A DNA stretch of 38,539 nt. Source: Thermoactinomyces mirandus (GTDB lineage: Bacteria > Bacillota > Bacilli > Thermoactinomycetales > Thermoactinomycetaceae). The stretch spans positions 1 to 38,539 of the forward strand of contig NZ_JACEOL010000020.1 of assembly GCF_013868055.1 (NCBI RefSeq). The letters run 5' to 3'. Positions 1 through 7,297 of this stretch are shown here, piece after piece; the stretch's first letter is position 1, and each line of letters opens with the position of its first letter. A model generated the notes under the pieces. That model was not told where the DNA came from, did not search any database, and was given only the letters and a program-made list of their open reading frames with translations. Made by a program: the position numbers and the translations under genes.

Positions 1-20
1 AACAGGACATGGGATTTCAT
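1..20 (-). CDS. start of a gene running off the window edge
   Basis: Only six or seven codons are visible (MKSHVL...). An ATG at 20..18 on the minus strand is preceded by AAAGGTGG with a 7-nt spacer, a good ribosome binding site. Function cannot be judged. An imperfect palindrome lies about 70 bases upstream. The start call rests on the ribosome binding site alone. Confidence 0.3.
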
Positions 21-89
21 TGTCGAGCCACCTTTCAATAACATAAGCACTTCTTTTCTAAACCAATTTTAATAAAATTCTCTATCATT

Positions 90-106
90 GTAAAGTGAGC
101 ACTTAC
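90..106. promoter_or_regulatory. small palindrome AAGTG-AG-CACTT, possible operator
   Basis: A perfect five-base inverted repeat (AAGTG/CACTT) is flanked by further GTAA/TTAC similarity. It sits in the 380-base gene-free stretch between the gene entering from the left edge and the CsoR-family gene. TetR-type operators often look like this, but no regulator is visible to pair with it. Nothing else was recognised between positions 21 and 401. Confidence 0.25.
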
Positions 107-401
107 TTACTGATGTATTTAACAATTACTTTTTGATTTTGTCCCTCCATAATAAAAATCACACCATTGGCGTGAACAGCTTGTCGACAAAGTATGAAGA
201 AGCGAGTGCAGAACCCGCCTGGAAGTGAATACTGGAGGCCCCCGCTGCTTCCTTGCAAGACGGAGATGAAACGAAATCCCGAAAAATGGCTTCGTAAAGA
301 TGTTTCTACAGGCCGATCACTTATCTGATGGCATGAGTCATTATTCACAATAAAAAGTATATTGATTGATCCAGGAAGTATGTAGCCCGTAATCTGTTTA
401 T

Positions 402-665
402 TTATTTGTTTTGAACCATTAAATTCATCGCTTCCTCCAGGTAATTTTCTGTATTTGCGTTTTCCCCTTTTCCCAATTCTTTTCTCAAACGATTCACCAG
501 ATTATATGTAACAATACAGGCAATCGACCGATCCACAGCTGAACGGACAGCAGTCAGTTGGGTTACAACGTCTTTGCAATTTTTGTCTTCTTCCATCATC
601 CGCAAGACACCACGGACTTGCCCTTCGATCCTGCGCAAGCGTTTTTTTACATCATCATAATTCAT
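402..665 (-). CDS. CsoR/CstR-family (DUF156) transcriptional repressor with atypical cysteines
   Basis: An 87-residue all-helical repressor of the CsoR/RcnR/CstR family; RRIEGQVRGV and the MMEE-K-C-KDV-TQL signature are clear. It is the last gene of the persulfide operon, so it most likely senses reactive sulfur and represses that operon. Cys30 is the conserved first cysteine. The second ligand position, 29 residues on in CsoR and CstR, is Arg59, and the CsoR histidine position is Asn55. A different cysteine, Cys50, is present. The protein therefore has neither the C-H-C copper site nor the usual CstR dithiol pair. Promoter-proximal ATACC-N6-GGTAT repeats at 4297 and 10562 are candidate operators. 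Start ATG at 665 follows GAGG. Family assignment is firm; the inducer is inferred from context. Confidence 0.9.
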   Translation of the reverse strand: MNYDDVKKRLRRIEGQVRGVLRMMEEDKNCKDVVTQLTAVRSAVDRSIACIVTYNLVNRLRKELGKGENANTENYLEEAMNLMVQNK

Positions 666-740
666 AGTCTGCCTCCTCAGTTATCATTTTCATTGATCCC
701 GGGTGAGAACAGGTTCTGCCAGGGCATGTGAGATTGGACC

Positions 741-1523
741 CTAAAAGATATCAAACCAGATTTTTATGGAGGTTGCTGCAATCAATACTGACAATATTAC
801 CTGTAATACGATGGGATTTACTTTTTTCCCTAAACCGGCTCCTATGGGGGAAGCAATTACACTGGCTGCAATCATGATTACAGCTGGAATAAAAAGTACT
901 TGGCCTGTCAAAACTTTACCTGCAGTCGAGCCAATGGAAGATATAAAGGTAATGGCAAGCGAAGTGGCAATAGTCATTCGAGTCGGGATCTTCAGGACGA
1001 CCAGCATGATTGGTACCAAAATAAAGGCACCGGCTGCCCCGACAATTCCAGAGGCCAGTCCGACAATAAAGGCTGAACCGGCAGCTAGCAAAGGATTGAA
1101 GGTTACCTGGTCGAGCGAAATATCATCGAGCCCTTTTTTGGGCACAAACATCATGACTGCAGCAATGGTAGCCAAAACAGCATAAACAAGATTGATTTGC
1201 ATTTCGCTGAGAAACCTGGAGCCATACCCGCCGATAAAACTGCCAATCAAAATGCTGATTCCCATGTATAAAATAAGTGGCTTATTTAAATATCCGCCTT
1301 TTCGATAGGCAAAAACACCGCTGATTGTGGAAAAAAACACCTGAACCGCACTGATCCCCGAAACTTCATGAGTGGTAAAAGCGGCAAATCCCAAAAGAGG
1401 AGGAATGTAAAGAAGCAGCGGATATTTAATAACAGAACCTCCAATACCTACCATACCTGACACAAAAGAACCGATAAAGCCTATTAAAAAAATAAGTACG
1501 AGAAACGCAAGTTCCATATCCAA
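741..1523 (-). CDS. TauE/SafE-family sulfite/organosulfur exporter
   Basis: A 260-residue integral membrane protein with about eight hydrophobic segments and the duplicated TauE/SafE layout: [16 protein letters not shown] in the first half and [16 protein letters not shown] in the second. The family moves sulfite, sulfoacetate or thiosulfate out of the cell. As fifth gene of the sulfur operon (YrkJ-like position) it would export the sulfite or thiosulfate made by the persulfide-oxidising enzymes upstream. ATG at 1523 follows AAGGAAAGAAGTGG. The substrate is inferred from neighbours, not from residues. Confidence 0.9.
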   Translation of the reverse strand: MDMELAFLVLIFLIGFIGSFVSGMVGIGGSVIKYPLLLYIPPLLGFAAFTTHEVSGISAVQVFFSTISGVFAYRKGGYLNKPLILYMGISILIGSFIGGYGSRFLSEMQINLVYAVLATIAAVMMFVPKKGLDDISLDQVTFNPLLAAGSAFIVGLASGIVGAAGAFILVPIMLVVLKIPTRMTIATSLAITFISSIGSTAGKVLTGQVLFIPAVIMIAASVIASPIGAGLGKKVNPIVLQVILSVLIAATSIKIWFDIF

Positions 1524-1570
1524 CCACTTCTTTCCTTAAAAACATCTCCAGCATCAATTGTTGTCTTCTG

Positions 1571-1613
1571 AAAACAGAGAAAGAAGGGGAGCATTTCCTG
1601 CTCCTCCTCTTTC
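1571..1613 (-). terminator. possible hairpin between tusA-like and tauE-like genes
   Basis: On the minus strand GAAAGAGGAGGAGC pairs imperfectly with GCTCCCCTTCTTTC and is followed by TCTGTTTTC. It lies in the gap between the TusA-like and TauE-like genes and could be a partial terminator or an mRNA-stabilising hairpin that tunes downstream expression. Confidence 0.45.
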
Positions 1614-1647
1614 AGATGGCACTGTTGACAAGTCTGACAGAAGCTAT

Positions 1648-1869
1648 TTAACCTTTTCTGATCCGGAAACGATACTCACCTTCTTGTTCATCAATGGCCA
1701 GAATTTCGTGCCCGGCCCTTTTCGCCCAAGCCTGCACATCATTAACCGATCCCTTGTCAGTGGTAACCAGTTCAACAACCTGACCTGTCTGAAGAGAATC
1801 GATTCCTTTCTTAACCTTTACAATCGGCATCGGACAAGAAAGTCCGCGGGCATCAATAATCAAATCGAT
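1648..1869 (-). CDS. TusA-family sulfur carrier protein, non-canonical start
   Basis: A single-domain TusA/SirA sulfur carrier of about 72-74 residues (YrkI-like). The hallmark DARGLSCPMPIVK carries the persulfide-forming cysteine about ten residues from the N-terminus. It relays sulfane sulfur between the rhodanese and dioxygenase enzymes of the operon. The start is odd: a perfect AGGAGG lies exactly 8 nt before an ATC codon (1869..1867). The next candidate is TTG at 1863, at 14 nt. The first in-frame ATG (1947) would add about 26 residues that are merely the shifted frame of the upstream gene's 3' end. Translation from ATC or TTG is therefore likely. Function is well supported; the exact start is not. 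Confidence 0.85.
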   Translation of the reverse strand: MDLIIDARGLSCPMPIVKVKKGIDSLQTGQVVELVTTDKGSVNDVQAWAKRAGHEILAIDEQEGEYRFRIRKG

Positions 1870-1891
1870 CGTGGATCCCTCCTGTTCATAA

Positions 1892-3040
1892 TCAATCAGG
1901 TTCGGGAGTGCTATGATGAACAGCACAGCGATTCGGACCAATTTCAAGCTCTGTGGCTTTCTCCGGCGTTACTGTTTCCAGTCCGCGGTTAATTAACACG
2001 ATCTTGTCGAAGTTTGGTGGTTTTTCGCTTGAATCTGAGGCTTCCACCGTTTCGGTAAAAGCTTTGCGGTTTTGTGTCCGCATGATTTCGTTTCTTTGGC
2101 GAATATCTCCAAGATAATCACCAACGATATGCTGGTCGTTTATCTCCGCCACCGTGGAATAATGACCTGGAAGCACATAAATGTCATCGGGAATGTCAGC
2201 GATGGTTGTGAAGACAGTTTCGTAAAGCATTTGTGCCCATTCTTTCACCTTGCCGCCAAGGTCAGGCCGACCCAATCCGCCAACGAAGATCGTATCACCG
2301 GACAAAAGATATTTCTTGTTTACAAGGAGCGAGGTCGACCCTGGTGTATGTCCGGGTGTCGGAATAGCCAGAACTTCGACGACCACTTTTCCCATCGTGA
2401 TTTGTGGATGATTTTCTAACGGCTCAAATAAAACCGTACCATCCTGAACATCACTGCTGGGCAAATAGTAAGTGCCCCCTGTTTTCCCGGCCAGTTCCGG
2501 GCCTCCGGAAATATGGTCAGCGTGCACATGTGTATCGACAATATGCCGGATGACAACTCCTTCCTTTTGGGCAAGATCAACATATACATCTGTTTTCCTG
2601 CCCGGATCAAGAACCAGTGCTTCTCCTTCAGAAATCAGCATGTATGACAGGCACCCTTTGGCCAGTCGGTTGATTTGGAACAATTTCAGATTTTCATCGG
2701 CAGCCACCAGTTCCGAATGATAAAACTTACTCCATGTTTTCATGCCGCCCTGAAGGTAATACACATGATCCATTCCCGCCTCGCTCAACTTTTCTGCCAC
2801 AAACCGGGAAGAGCCTTCTTGAGCACATACGACAAGAATATCCCGATTGTCCCGGGGCAGCTTCTCAAGTAGATGCTCCACCCCATCGATCAGATCAAAA
2901 TAGGGAATGTTAAGAGATTCCACTTGTTTGCCTTCGATTTTCCACTTTTTGTATTCTTCATCATTGCGAACATCCAGAATAAAAAGCTTATCGTGAAGTA
3001 CTTTTTTGGCCATTTCTTCCACAGTCATCAATTTTGCCAC
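1892..3040 (-). CDS. rhodanese-MBL fusion, persulfide dioxygenase (YrkH/CstB-like)
   Basis: A 382-residue two-domain enzyme. Residues 1-110 form a rhodanese domain with active-site Cys72 in CAQEGSS. From about residue 118 there is a metallo-beta-lactamase fold with HVHADH (171-176), a later PGHTPGS and a GLGRPD motif, typical of ETHE1/CstB persulfide dioxygenases. Expected chemistry is oxidation of low-molecular-weight persulfide to sulfite or thiosulfate, with the rhodanese moving sulfane sulfur. Domain order (rhodanese first) matches Bacillus YrkH rather than staphylococcal CstB. The GTG start at 3040 follows AAGGGGGG. It lies 14 nt after the DsrE gene and ends just before the TusA gene, so it is operonic. 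Confidence 0.92.
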   Translation of the reverse strand: MAKLMTVEEMAKKVLHDKLFILDVRNDEEYKKWKIEGKQVESLNIPYFDLIDGVEHLLEKLPRDNRDILVVCAQEGSSRFVAEKLSEAGMDHVYYLQGGMKTWSKFYHSELVAADENLKLFQINRLAKGCLSYMLISEGEALVLDPGRKTDVYVDLAQKEGVVIRHIVDTHVHADHISGGPELAGKTGGTYYLPSSDVQDGTVLFEPLENHPQITMGKVVVEVLAIPTPGHTPGSTSLLVNKKYLLSGDTIFVGGLGRPDLGGKVKEWAQMLYETVFTTIADIPDDIYVLPGHYSTVAEINDQHIVGDYLGDIRQRNEIMRTQNRKAFTETVEASDSSEKPPNFDKIVLINRGLETVTPEKATELEIGPNRCAVHHSTPEPD

Positions 3041-3054
3041 GGGAATACCCCCCT

Positions 3055-3450
3055 TCAGAATGTAAGCGACACATCGGCATTTTCAGCAAAATCGAGAAAT
3101 GTTGCCGCACCACCCACATCTACTCCGTCTACCAGGTCTTCTTTTTTAACATTCATCACGTTCATTGACATTTGACAAGCAATCAGCTTGACATTCATTT
3201 CCTGAATCATCTGCAACATTTCAGGAATAGAAGGAACATTCGCTTTCTTGAATCTTTCCAAATCATGCTTTTTCCCCGCAGGTACTGGCAAATGCTGATG
3301 GAGATCCTTATGAATCAAATTCAATCCGTCAAAAGTGAAAAAAATAGCTACTTCATCATCCGATGCACCTGCAGCCGCCGCAATGTTGAACACTTTATAA
3401 GCATCGAACAGATTGCCATTGCTCGCGATAATGGTAACTTTTCTGTTCAT
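3055..3450 (-). CDS. DsrE/DsrF-like sulfur relay protein (YrkE-like)
   Basis: A 131-residue DsrE-family protein. Its N-terminal KVTIIASNG strand and glycine/alanine-rich AAAAGASDDEVAIFFTFDGL match the family, as does C-terminal KLIACQMSM with the conserved Cys92, the probable sulfane-sulfur carrier. It belongs to the DsrE2/YrkE branch, usually encoded with TusA and rhodanese proteins, and probably passes persulfide sulfur to TusA. It lies 16 nt after the TusA-rhodanese gene. ATG at 3450 follows GAGGAGATGTCTGA. No transmembrane helix is evident, so it should be cytoplasmic. Confidence 0.9.
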   Translation of the reverse strand: MNRKVTIIASNGNLFDAYKVFNIAAAAGASDDEVAIFFTFDGLNLIHKDLHQHLPVPAGKKHDLERFKKANVPSIPEMLQMIQEMNVKLIACQMSMNVMNVKKEDLVDGVDVGGAATFLDFAENADVSLTF

Positions 3451-3466
3451 TCAGACATCTCCTCAA

Positions 3467-4036
3467 TCAGTTTTCCTGCTCAACCGGCCCCGTCCACACA
3501 GACATCCCCGGAACAACATTGATAATATTTTCAAACCCGTGTCCGGTTAACAATTGTGCAGCCATGTCGCTTCTTGTTCCTGTACGACATATGACATAAA
3601 CAGTCCGGTCCTTTGGAACCTCAGCAATCCTGTTTTCTAGATCCACGAGCGGAATCGAACAGGCTCCGGGAATATGCCCAAAAGCAAATTCCGCTGGTTC
3701 ACGGACATCTAAAATATATATATTTTTATCACTATTCAGTTTTTGTATCAGCTCTTCGTTCTGAATCATACGGGGATATTTACGCTCTTTCATCACATAA
3801 TTGCCAGCCTTTCGCAAATAATGTTTCAGTAGATCTCCTTCCTGTTTCGTACCCAGGTACTGATGGCCGACATTTTTGGCCCAACTTTGGATATCTGCAA
3901 GAGATCCCGGATCAGTTGCCTGTACCTCAATAACCTGACCGGGTTCCAGTTGATCCATCGCTTTTTTGGTACGGACAATCGGCATTGGACAGGAAAGACC
4001 TTTACAATCCAGCTGAACATCGACTTTAACAGACAT
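3467..4036 (-). CDS. TusA-rhodanese fusion sulfurtransferase (YrkF-like)
   Basis: A 189-residue fusion. Residues 1-80 are a TusA domain with CKGLSCPMPIVRTKK and carrier Cys16. Residues 90-188 are a rhodanese domain with VICRTGTRSDMA and catalytic Cys150. A fusion of acceptor and donor suggests intramolecular sulfane-sulfur transfer. It is the first gene of the operon, start ATG at 4036 behind GAGGAGG. The gene order that follows (DsrE, rhodanese-MBL, TusA, TauE, CsoR-family) has the same set as B. subtilis yrkE-yrkJ plus yrkD. A long untranslated leader of about 270 nt precedes it. Confidence 0.93.
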   Translation of the reverse strand: MSVKVDVQLDCKGLSCPMPIVRTKKAMDQLEPGQVIEVQATDPGSLADIQSWAKNVGHQYLGTKQEGDLLKHYLRKAGNYVMKERKYPRMIQNEELIQKLNSDKNIYILDVREPAEFAFGHIPGACSIPLVDLENRIAEVPKDRTVYVICRTGTRSDMAAQLLTGHGFENIINVVPGMSVWTGPVEQEN

Positions 4037-4296
4037 ATTTTTCCTCCTCAGTTATTGTGTATCTCTTTATTAACCAGAGCATCCTTCAAATTTGTCAGGA
4101 TGACTCCCTTCTGCGTTTAAATGTCAGATCCGGTTTTGTTCTGCAGTTGAGTTGTATGGTTTGTCAGCCAGAACTTTTTACAGAACATTTTACTGTTTCG
4201 CTTTTACTTCTTGGTTTTCAAAAAATGTTTAATCTTCAGTCTCTTGCCCAAACAGAAATACATTCCTCCTTTTTTTGCGATGTAGCTGCAATACTT
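4037..4296 (-). other. long 5' leader of the sulfur operon
   Basis: About 260 nt separate the promoter/operator from the first gene. The leader contains a minus-strand hairpin at 4106..4077 (GAG-CATCCT pairing with AGGATG-CTC, one bulged T, 11-base loop) just before the first ribosome binding site. It also has a 19-codon ORF at 4263..4204 (MYFCLGKRLKIKHFLKTKK) preceded by AAAGGAGG, but with only one base between that motif and ATG. Neither is proven; the leader length suggests post-transcriptional control or a second promoter. Confidence 0.35.
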
Positions 4297-4342
4297 ATAC
4301 CTCTATGGGTATTATAATAAACGAAAAGTTTCTTTTTGTCAA
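4297..4342 (-). promoter_or_regulatory. sigma-A promoter with CstR/CsoR-type operator for the sulfur operon
   Basis: On the minus strand, TTGACA (4342..4337) is followed after 17 nt by TATTAT (4319..4314). Immediately downstream is ATACCCATAGAGGTAT (4312..4297), a dyad ATACC-N6-GGTAT that would cover the transcription start. Operators of the CsoR/CstR family are A/T-flanked C/G blocks of this kind. A repressor bound here would block polymerase. A near-copy of this arrangement controls the rhodanese gene at 10726. Confidence 0.75.
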
Positions 4343-4462
4343 TCCTGTAAAAGCTCCTTTTTAATAATTAATATAACTTTTTCCTTATATTTGCTTATAA
4401 ATGCAAATCGATTTAATTATATTTTATAATAATAATATAAAAATTGATTCAGGAGCGAACCT

Positions 4463-4890
4463 ATGGATCACAAAAAAGAAATTGCTCACCATTTTTCCAA
4501 TCCGGAACTGGCAGTTCAGGAAATGCATCGTGTATTAAAACCAAAAGGTATCTTTATTCTGATAGACAATGTTGCTCCCGAAGAAGCAGAAACAACCAAA
4601 ATCCTGCATCAAATTGAAACATTGCGGATCCATCCCATATGCGCTGTCTAGCCATCAGTGAATGGGAGCACCTTTTTTATCACATCGGTTTTTCCAAAGT
4701 AACTCTGCACCGGATATGGTCTGCAGCGATCGAATTGACCGGCTGGCTGGATTGGACCAACACCCCGCGTACCAACCGCGAGCAAATTTATCCACTATTA
4801 AAACTGTTACCCCCGTCATGGTTTAAAAATCAGGCTATTTATTTGCAAAAAGCATTCTGGATATGCGAAAAACAAGGCCTGGATACCTAG
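4463..4890 (+). pseudogene. class I SAM-dependent methyltransferase remnant (internal deletion plus frameshift)
   Basis: Two overlapping frames make up a UbiE/YcgJ-like methyltransferase C-terminal half: HHFSNPELAVQEMHRVLKP then, after a one-base shift near 4626, DPSHMRCLAISEWEHLFYHIGF. The first six residues (MDHKKE) look like the true family N-terminus, joined directly to IAHHF, so about 90 residues including the SAM-binding motif I are missing in between. Start context (AGGAGCGAACCT ATG) is intact. The product cannot bind SAM normally. It converges on the Nudix gene and shares its terminator. Confidence 0.85.
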
Positions 4891-4905
4891 ATCCAAGCCT
4901 TTTTA
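4873..4905. terminator. bidirectional intrinsic terminator
   Basis: AAGGCCTGGAT (4874-4884) pairs with ATCCAAGCCTT (4891-4901) with one mismatch, followed by TTTTTATTC on the plus strand and preceded by A-rich sequence for the minus strand. It separates the dead methyltransferase from the convergent Nudix gene. Confidence 0.8.
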
Positions 4906-5394
4906 TTCAACAAAAACCGGTATTTTTGGAAAATTCCCCTGCAAGAGCGGCGGTAATTGTCTACCGATCTGTTTTGGGAAAATCAATTCCCTGGAATGGT
5001 TCAATTCATCCAAACTCCACCAGTAATGGTTTCGATAATTATCCTTTTCCGTTTCTGTAAAATGCTCCATACTGATTCTGGTTTCGAATGTGCGGGCAAA
5101 GTAGTAATATTCAATAAAATGTGTCTCTTCCTTGTTGACAAACAGATTTACATTTCTGATCCAGACCAGGGGCCCCCACTTTACTTGATCCTTAAGGCCG
5201 GTTTCTTCCCACAATTCCCGCTTGGCTGCTTCTATCAACGTTTCATTTTTCTCAACACCGCCTCCGGGAGCAAACCATACCGGTTCTCCCTGCGGATTTT
5301 CTTTGCTCGTTACCGTAACATCTTTCATTTTAAACAGCAGAAGCCGGTTCTGTTCATTTACCAGCAAGATCCGGGCTGTATTTCGAACCTTCAC
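4903..5394 (-). CDS. Nudix hydrolase
   Basis: A 163-residue Nudix protein with the complete signature GGGVEKNE-T-IEAAKRELWEETGL at about residues 44-67, including the REXXEE metal-binding core. Family members hydrolyse nucleoside diphosphates linked to another group X; the substrate cannot be told from sequence. GTG start at 5394 follows AAGGAG. Length is normal and the frame intact, in contrast to both neighbours, which are pseudogenes. Confidence 0.9.
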   Translation of the reverse strand: MKVRNTARILLVNEQNRLLLFKMKDVTVTSKENPQGEPVWFAPGGGVEKNETLIEAAKRELWEETGLKDQVKWGPLVWIRNVNLFVNKEETHFIEYYYFARTFETRISMEHFTETEKDNYRNHYWWSLDELNHSRELIFPKQIGRQLPPLLQGNFPKIPVFVE

Positions 5395-5465
5395 AACCTA
5401 ACCTCTCCTTTTGAGAAAACTATTTCTATTATATCAATCCTGATTTCAGGATAACGATTGAAAAT

Positions 5466-5497
5466 AAAAAGCACCGGCTTTTTTTACCGGTGTTTTT
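5466..5497. terminator. intrinsic terminator after the WrbA remnant
   Basis: CACCGG (5472-5477) and CCGGTG (5487-5492) form a GC stem flanked by AAAAAG and TTTTTATC, so it can work on both strands. It lies directly after the stop of the minus-strand WrbA-like remnant and upstream of the Nudix gene. Confidence 0.75.
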
Positions 5498-5514
5498 ATC
5501 CACTTTCCGATCAT

Positions 5515-5730
5515 TTAACCTTGGCTCTGTCCTTTTTTGATCCAGCCAGCTACTGTCAATACCCGCCTGGTTTGATGCTGAACCGCTTTTTCGGCATTTT
5601 CTTTCCAATTTCCGTCATTGTCCACGGTAACCGTTGTTCCGTATGGACTGCCACCTGCCTCAAAGATGGCAGGATCGGTATATCCCGGTGCCACCACAAT
5701 TGCTCCCCAGTGATACGAGGAATGATCAAA
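5515..5730 (-). pseudogene. C-terminal fragment of a WrbA/flavodoxin-type NAD(P)H:quinone oxidoreductase
   Basis: The minus-strand frame reads HFDHSSYHWGAIVVAPGYTD then FEAGGSPYGTTVTVD and a final helix EKAVQHQTRRVLTVAGW, the C-terminal third of WrbA-like flavoproteins (GSPYG loop near the FMN site). The N-terminal flavodoxin half, with the phosphate-binding loop, is gone. The fragment begins exactly where the ATG of the plus-strand HxlR remnant lies. HxlR regulators are commonly divergent from such oxidoreductases, so one deletion probably removed the start of wrbA and the shared promoter. Confidence 0.75.
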
Positions 5731-5995
5731 ATGAAAAAACCGGAAACCTGCCCCAAATTTGAAGCTACTCTGACACTGATCGGCAAACGTTGGACCGGAT
5801 TGATCATTCGTGTCCTGCTAAGCGGAAACAGGCGATTTTTAGAAATAAAAGATGTTATTCTGAACTTGGCGACCGGATGCTAAAAGAACGACTTAAAGAA
5901 CTGGAAGCGGCTGGAATCCTTTCCCGCGGGTTTGTCCGGAAATGCCCGTCCGTATTGATGAAATACAAAAATGGGCGAAAAAGTGGATGGATTGA
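5731..5995 (+). pseudogene. HxlR-family regulator remnant (two frame breaks, internal deletion)
   Basis: Starts MKKPETCPKFEATLTLIGKR with the winged-helix continuation WTGLIIRVLLSGNRRFLEIK, including the conserved N-terminal cysteine of HxlR regulators. A one-base loss near 5867 shifts into DRMLKERLKELEAAGILSRG. A second break near 5940 leads to PVRIDEIQKWAKKWMD-stop at 5995. The usual VEYELTEKG stretch between is deleted. Three frames are needed to rebuild it, so no functional protein is expected. It sits head to head with a fragment of its probable former target. Confidence 0.82.
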
Positions 5996-6071
5996 TAATC
6001 GAACAACAAAAGCGCCCTCCTTTCATAAGATAGTAAAAACTCTATCCAAAATAACGCTGGAGGTGCGTTTG

Positions 6072-6593
6072 ATGTACGGTTATATAAATAATATGTATAT
6101 GTTTCCTTCCCCATTTGCCATCAGCCAGTCGCCGCAAGCCTATGCATACATCCGCGGCGGCCCCCTCGCTCCAAACCTCAGAGGTTCTGTCGCATTCAGG
6201 GAAGTTCCTTATGGAACAGAGGTTTATGTTGAAGTAAGCGGTCTTCCCCTCTTTCAGCCAGCTTCCGGCAACCGGCAGCCAATAGGCCCTTTCGGCTTCC
6301 ATATCCATGAACGGGGAACTTGTGAAATAGGCAATCGCAATGATCCCTTTCAGGCAGCCGGTGAACATTGGAATCCCACAAATCAGCCGCATGGCAACCA
6401 TGCCGGGGATTTTCCCGTTCTTTTCTCAAATAGCGGATATGCAAGAATGTGCTTCTTTACCAATCGGTTCCGCCCCCGGGATGTGGTTGGCAAAGCGATC
6501 ATAATCCATCAAAATCCGGATGATTACCGCTCCCAGCCAGCCGGCAACGCCGGAAAACGTTTGGCATGCGGAATTATTCAGGCTGCCTATTAA
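6072..6593 (+). CDS. Cu/Zn superoxide dismutase family protein
   Basis: A 173-residue protein with the SodC fold. Copper and zinc ligands are present: HIH (77, 79), H99 in GEHWNP, H107, H110 and D113 in HGNHAGDF, and H146 in IIHQNPDD. The active-site arginine (R163, GNAGKRLACG) and the cysteine pair C84/C166 are also there. Expected activity is dismutation of superoxide. No clear signal peptide or lipobox is seen, unlike Bacillus SodC-like lipoproteins, so its location is uncertain. ATG at 6072 follows GGAGGTG by 6 nt. The upstream in-frame extension belongs to HxlR debris. Confidence 0.88.
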   Translation: MYGYINNMYMFPSPFAISQSPQAYAYIRGGPLAPNLRGSVAFREVPYGTEVYVEVSGLPLFQPASGNRQPIGPFGFHIHERGTCEIGNRNDPFQAAGEHWNPTNQPHGNHAGDFPVLFSNSGYARMCFFTNRFRPRDVVGKAIIIHQNPDDYRSQPAGNAGKRLACGIIQAAY

Positions 6594-6625
6594 AAGCACA
6601 ATATATTTCGCAATATTTTGATAGT

Positions 6626-6658
6626 AAAAAGGAGGGTGATTTGATATGTCACCCTCCT
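6626..6658 (-). terminator. terminator of the ccdA/methyltransferase operon
   Basis: A perfect ten-base inverted repeat (AGGAGGGTGA at 6630-6639, TCACCCTCCT at 6649-6658) is followed on the minus strand by TTTTTACT. It sits about 20 nt after the methyltransferase stop. Confidence 0.9.
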
Positions 6659-6679
6659 GCAGGAAAAATTCATGTCAGA

Positions 6680-7249
6680 TTATTTTTGTGCGACGATCAT
6701 ATAATGCTGCTCTGTGGGAAAAGTGAAATGGACAATATGAAATCCATGCTCCTCCAATACCTTTTTCATCTCATCGGAATGAATACGGTACCTGCGCGCA
6801 GGTACCTGCTCCACCGGCTTCTTTTCCAATTCCAGACAAAGCAGGCGTCCCTCTGGTTTCAATACCCGATCTATTTCCTGAACGGCTTTGGGGAGTGACT
6901 CCACTTCGTGCAGCACCAAAGAGGCAATAATCCGGTCTGCCTGATTGTTTTCCATTGGAATATCTTCAATATTTCCTTTTAAAAGATGGATATTTTTCAA
7001 TGAATACTGGTTTACTTTTTGTTCTAACATTTCAAGCATTTTTGGCTCTACATCCAGTGCAAAAACCTTGCCGGTAGTCAGGGATGCAGCGGGCAAGGCG
7101 AAATAGCCCGGTCCGGCACCAAGGTCCAATACCACATCATTTCTCCCTATTTGCAGCAAGGACAGAATTTTTTCCGGAGGAAACGCTTTTCTCCGTTCCG
7201 GATTGTCCAGTTTATTCAACTTGGTCGGGTCAAAACGATGGTTTGTCAT
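6680..7249 (-). CDS. class I SAM-dependent methyltransferase
   Basis: A 189-residue methyltransferase with motif I VVLDLGAGPGYFALPAA, the acidic FALDVEP strand, LKGNIEDIP and a C-terminal VLKPEGRLLCLELE. It resembles the UbiE/ArsM-like group; the substrate is unknown. ATG at 7249 follows AAGGAGAG. It is the last gene of a minus-strand operon after ccdA (48-nt gap) and is followed by a strong terminator, so it may share the thiol-redox/cytochrome context or simply be co-transcribed. Confidence 0.88.
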   Translation of the reverse strand: MTNHRFDPTKLNKLDNPERRKAFPPEKILSLLQIGRNDVVLDLGAGPGYFALPAASLTTGKVFALDVEPKMLEMLEQKVNQYSLKNIHLLKGNIEDIPMENNQADRIIASLVLHEVESLPKAVQEIDRVLKPEGRLLCLELEKKPVEQVPARRYRIHSDEMKKVLEEHGFHIVHFTFPTEQHYMIVAQK

Positions 7250-7297
7250 TTTATCTCTCTCCTTGAAAACAGAATTCGATGTAAGAGTTCATTCTGA

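Noticed and set aside
103..348. 81-codon minus-strand frame upstream of the CsoR-family gene
   Set aside because: No ribosome binding site, no motif and mixed composition; treated as chance.
766..1185. Long open frame on the plus strand across the TauE gene
   Set aside because: It is antisense to a clear membrane transporter gene and has no ribosome binding site or recognisable motif.
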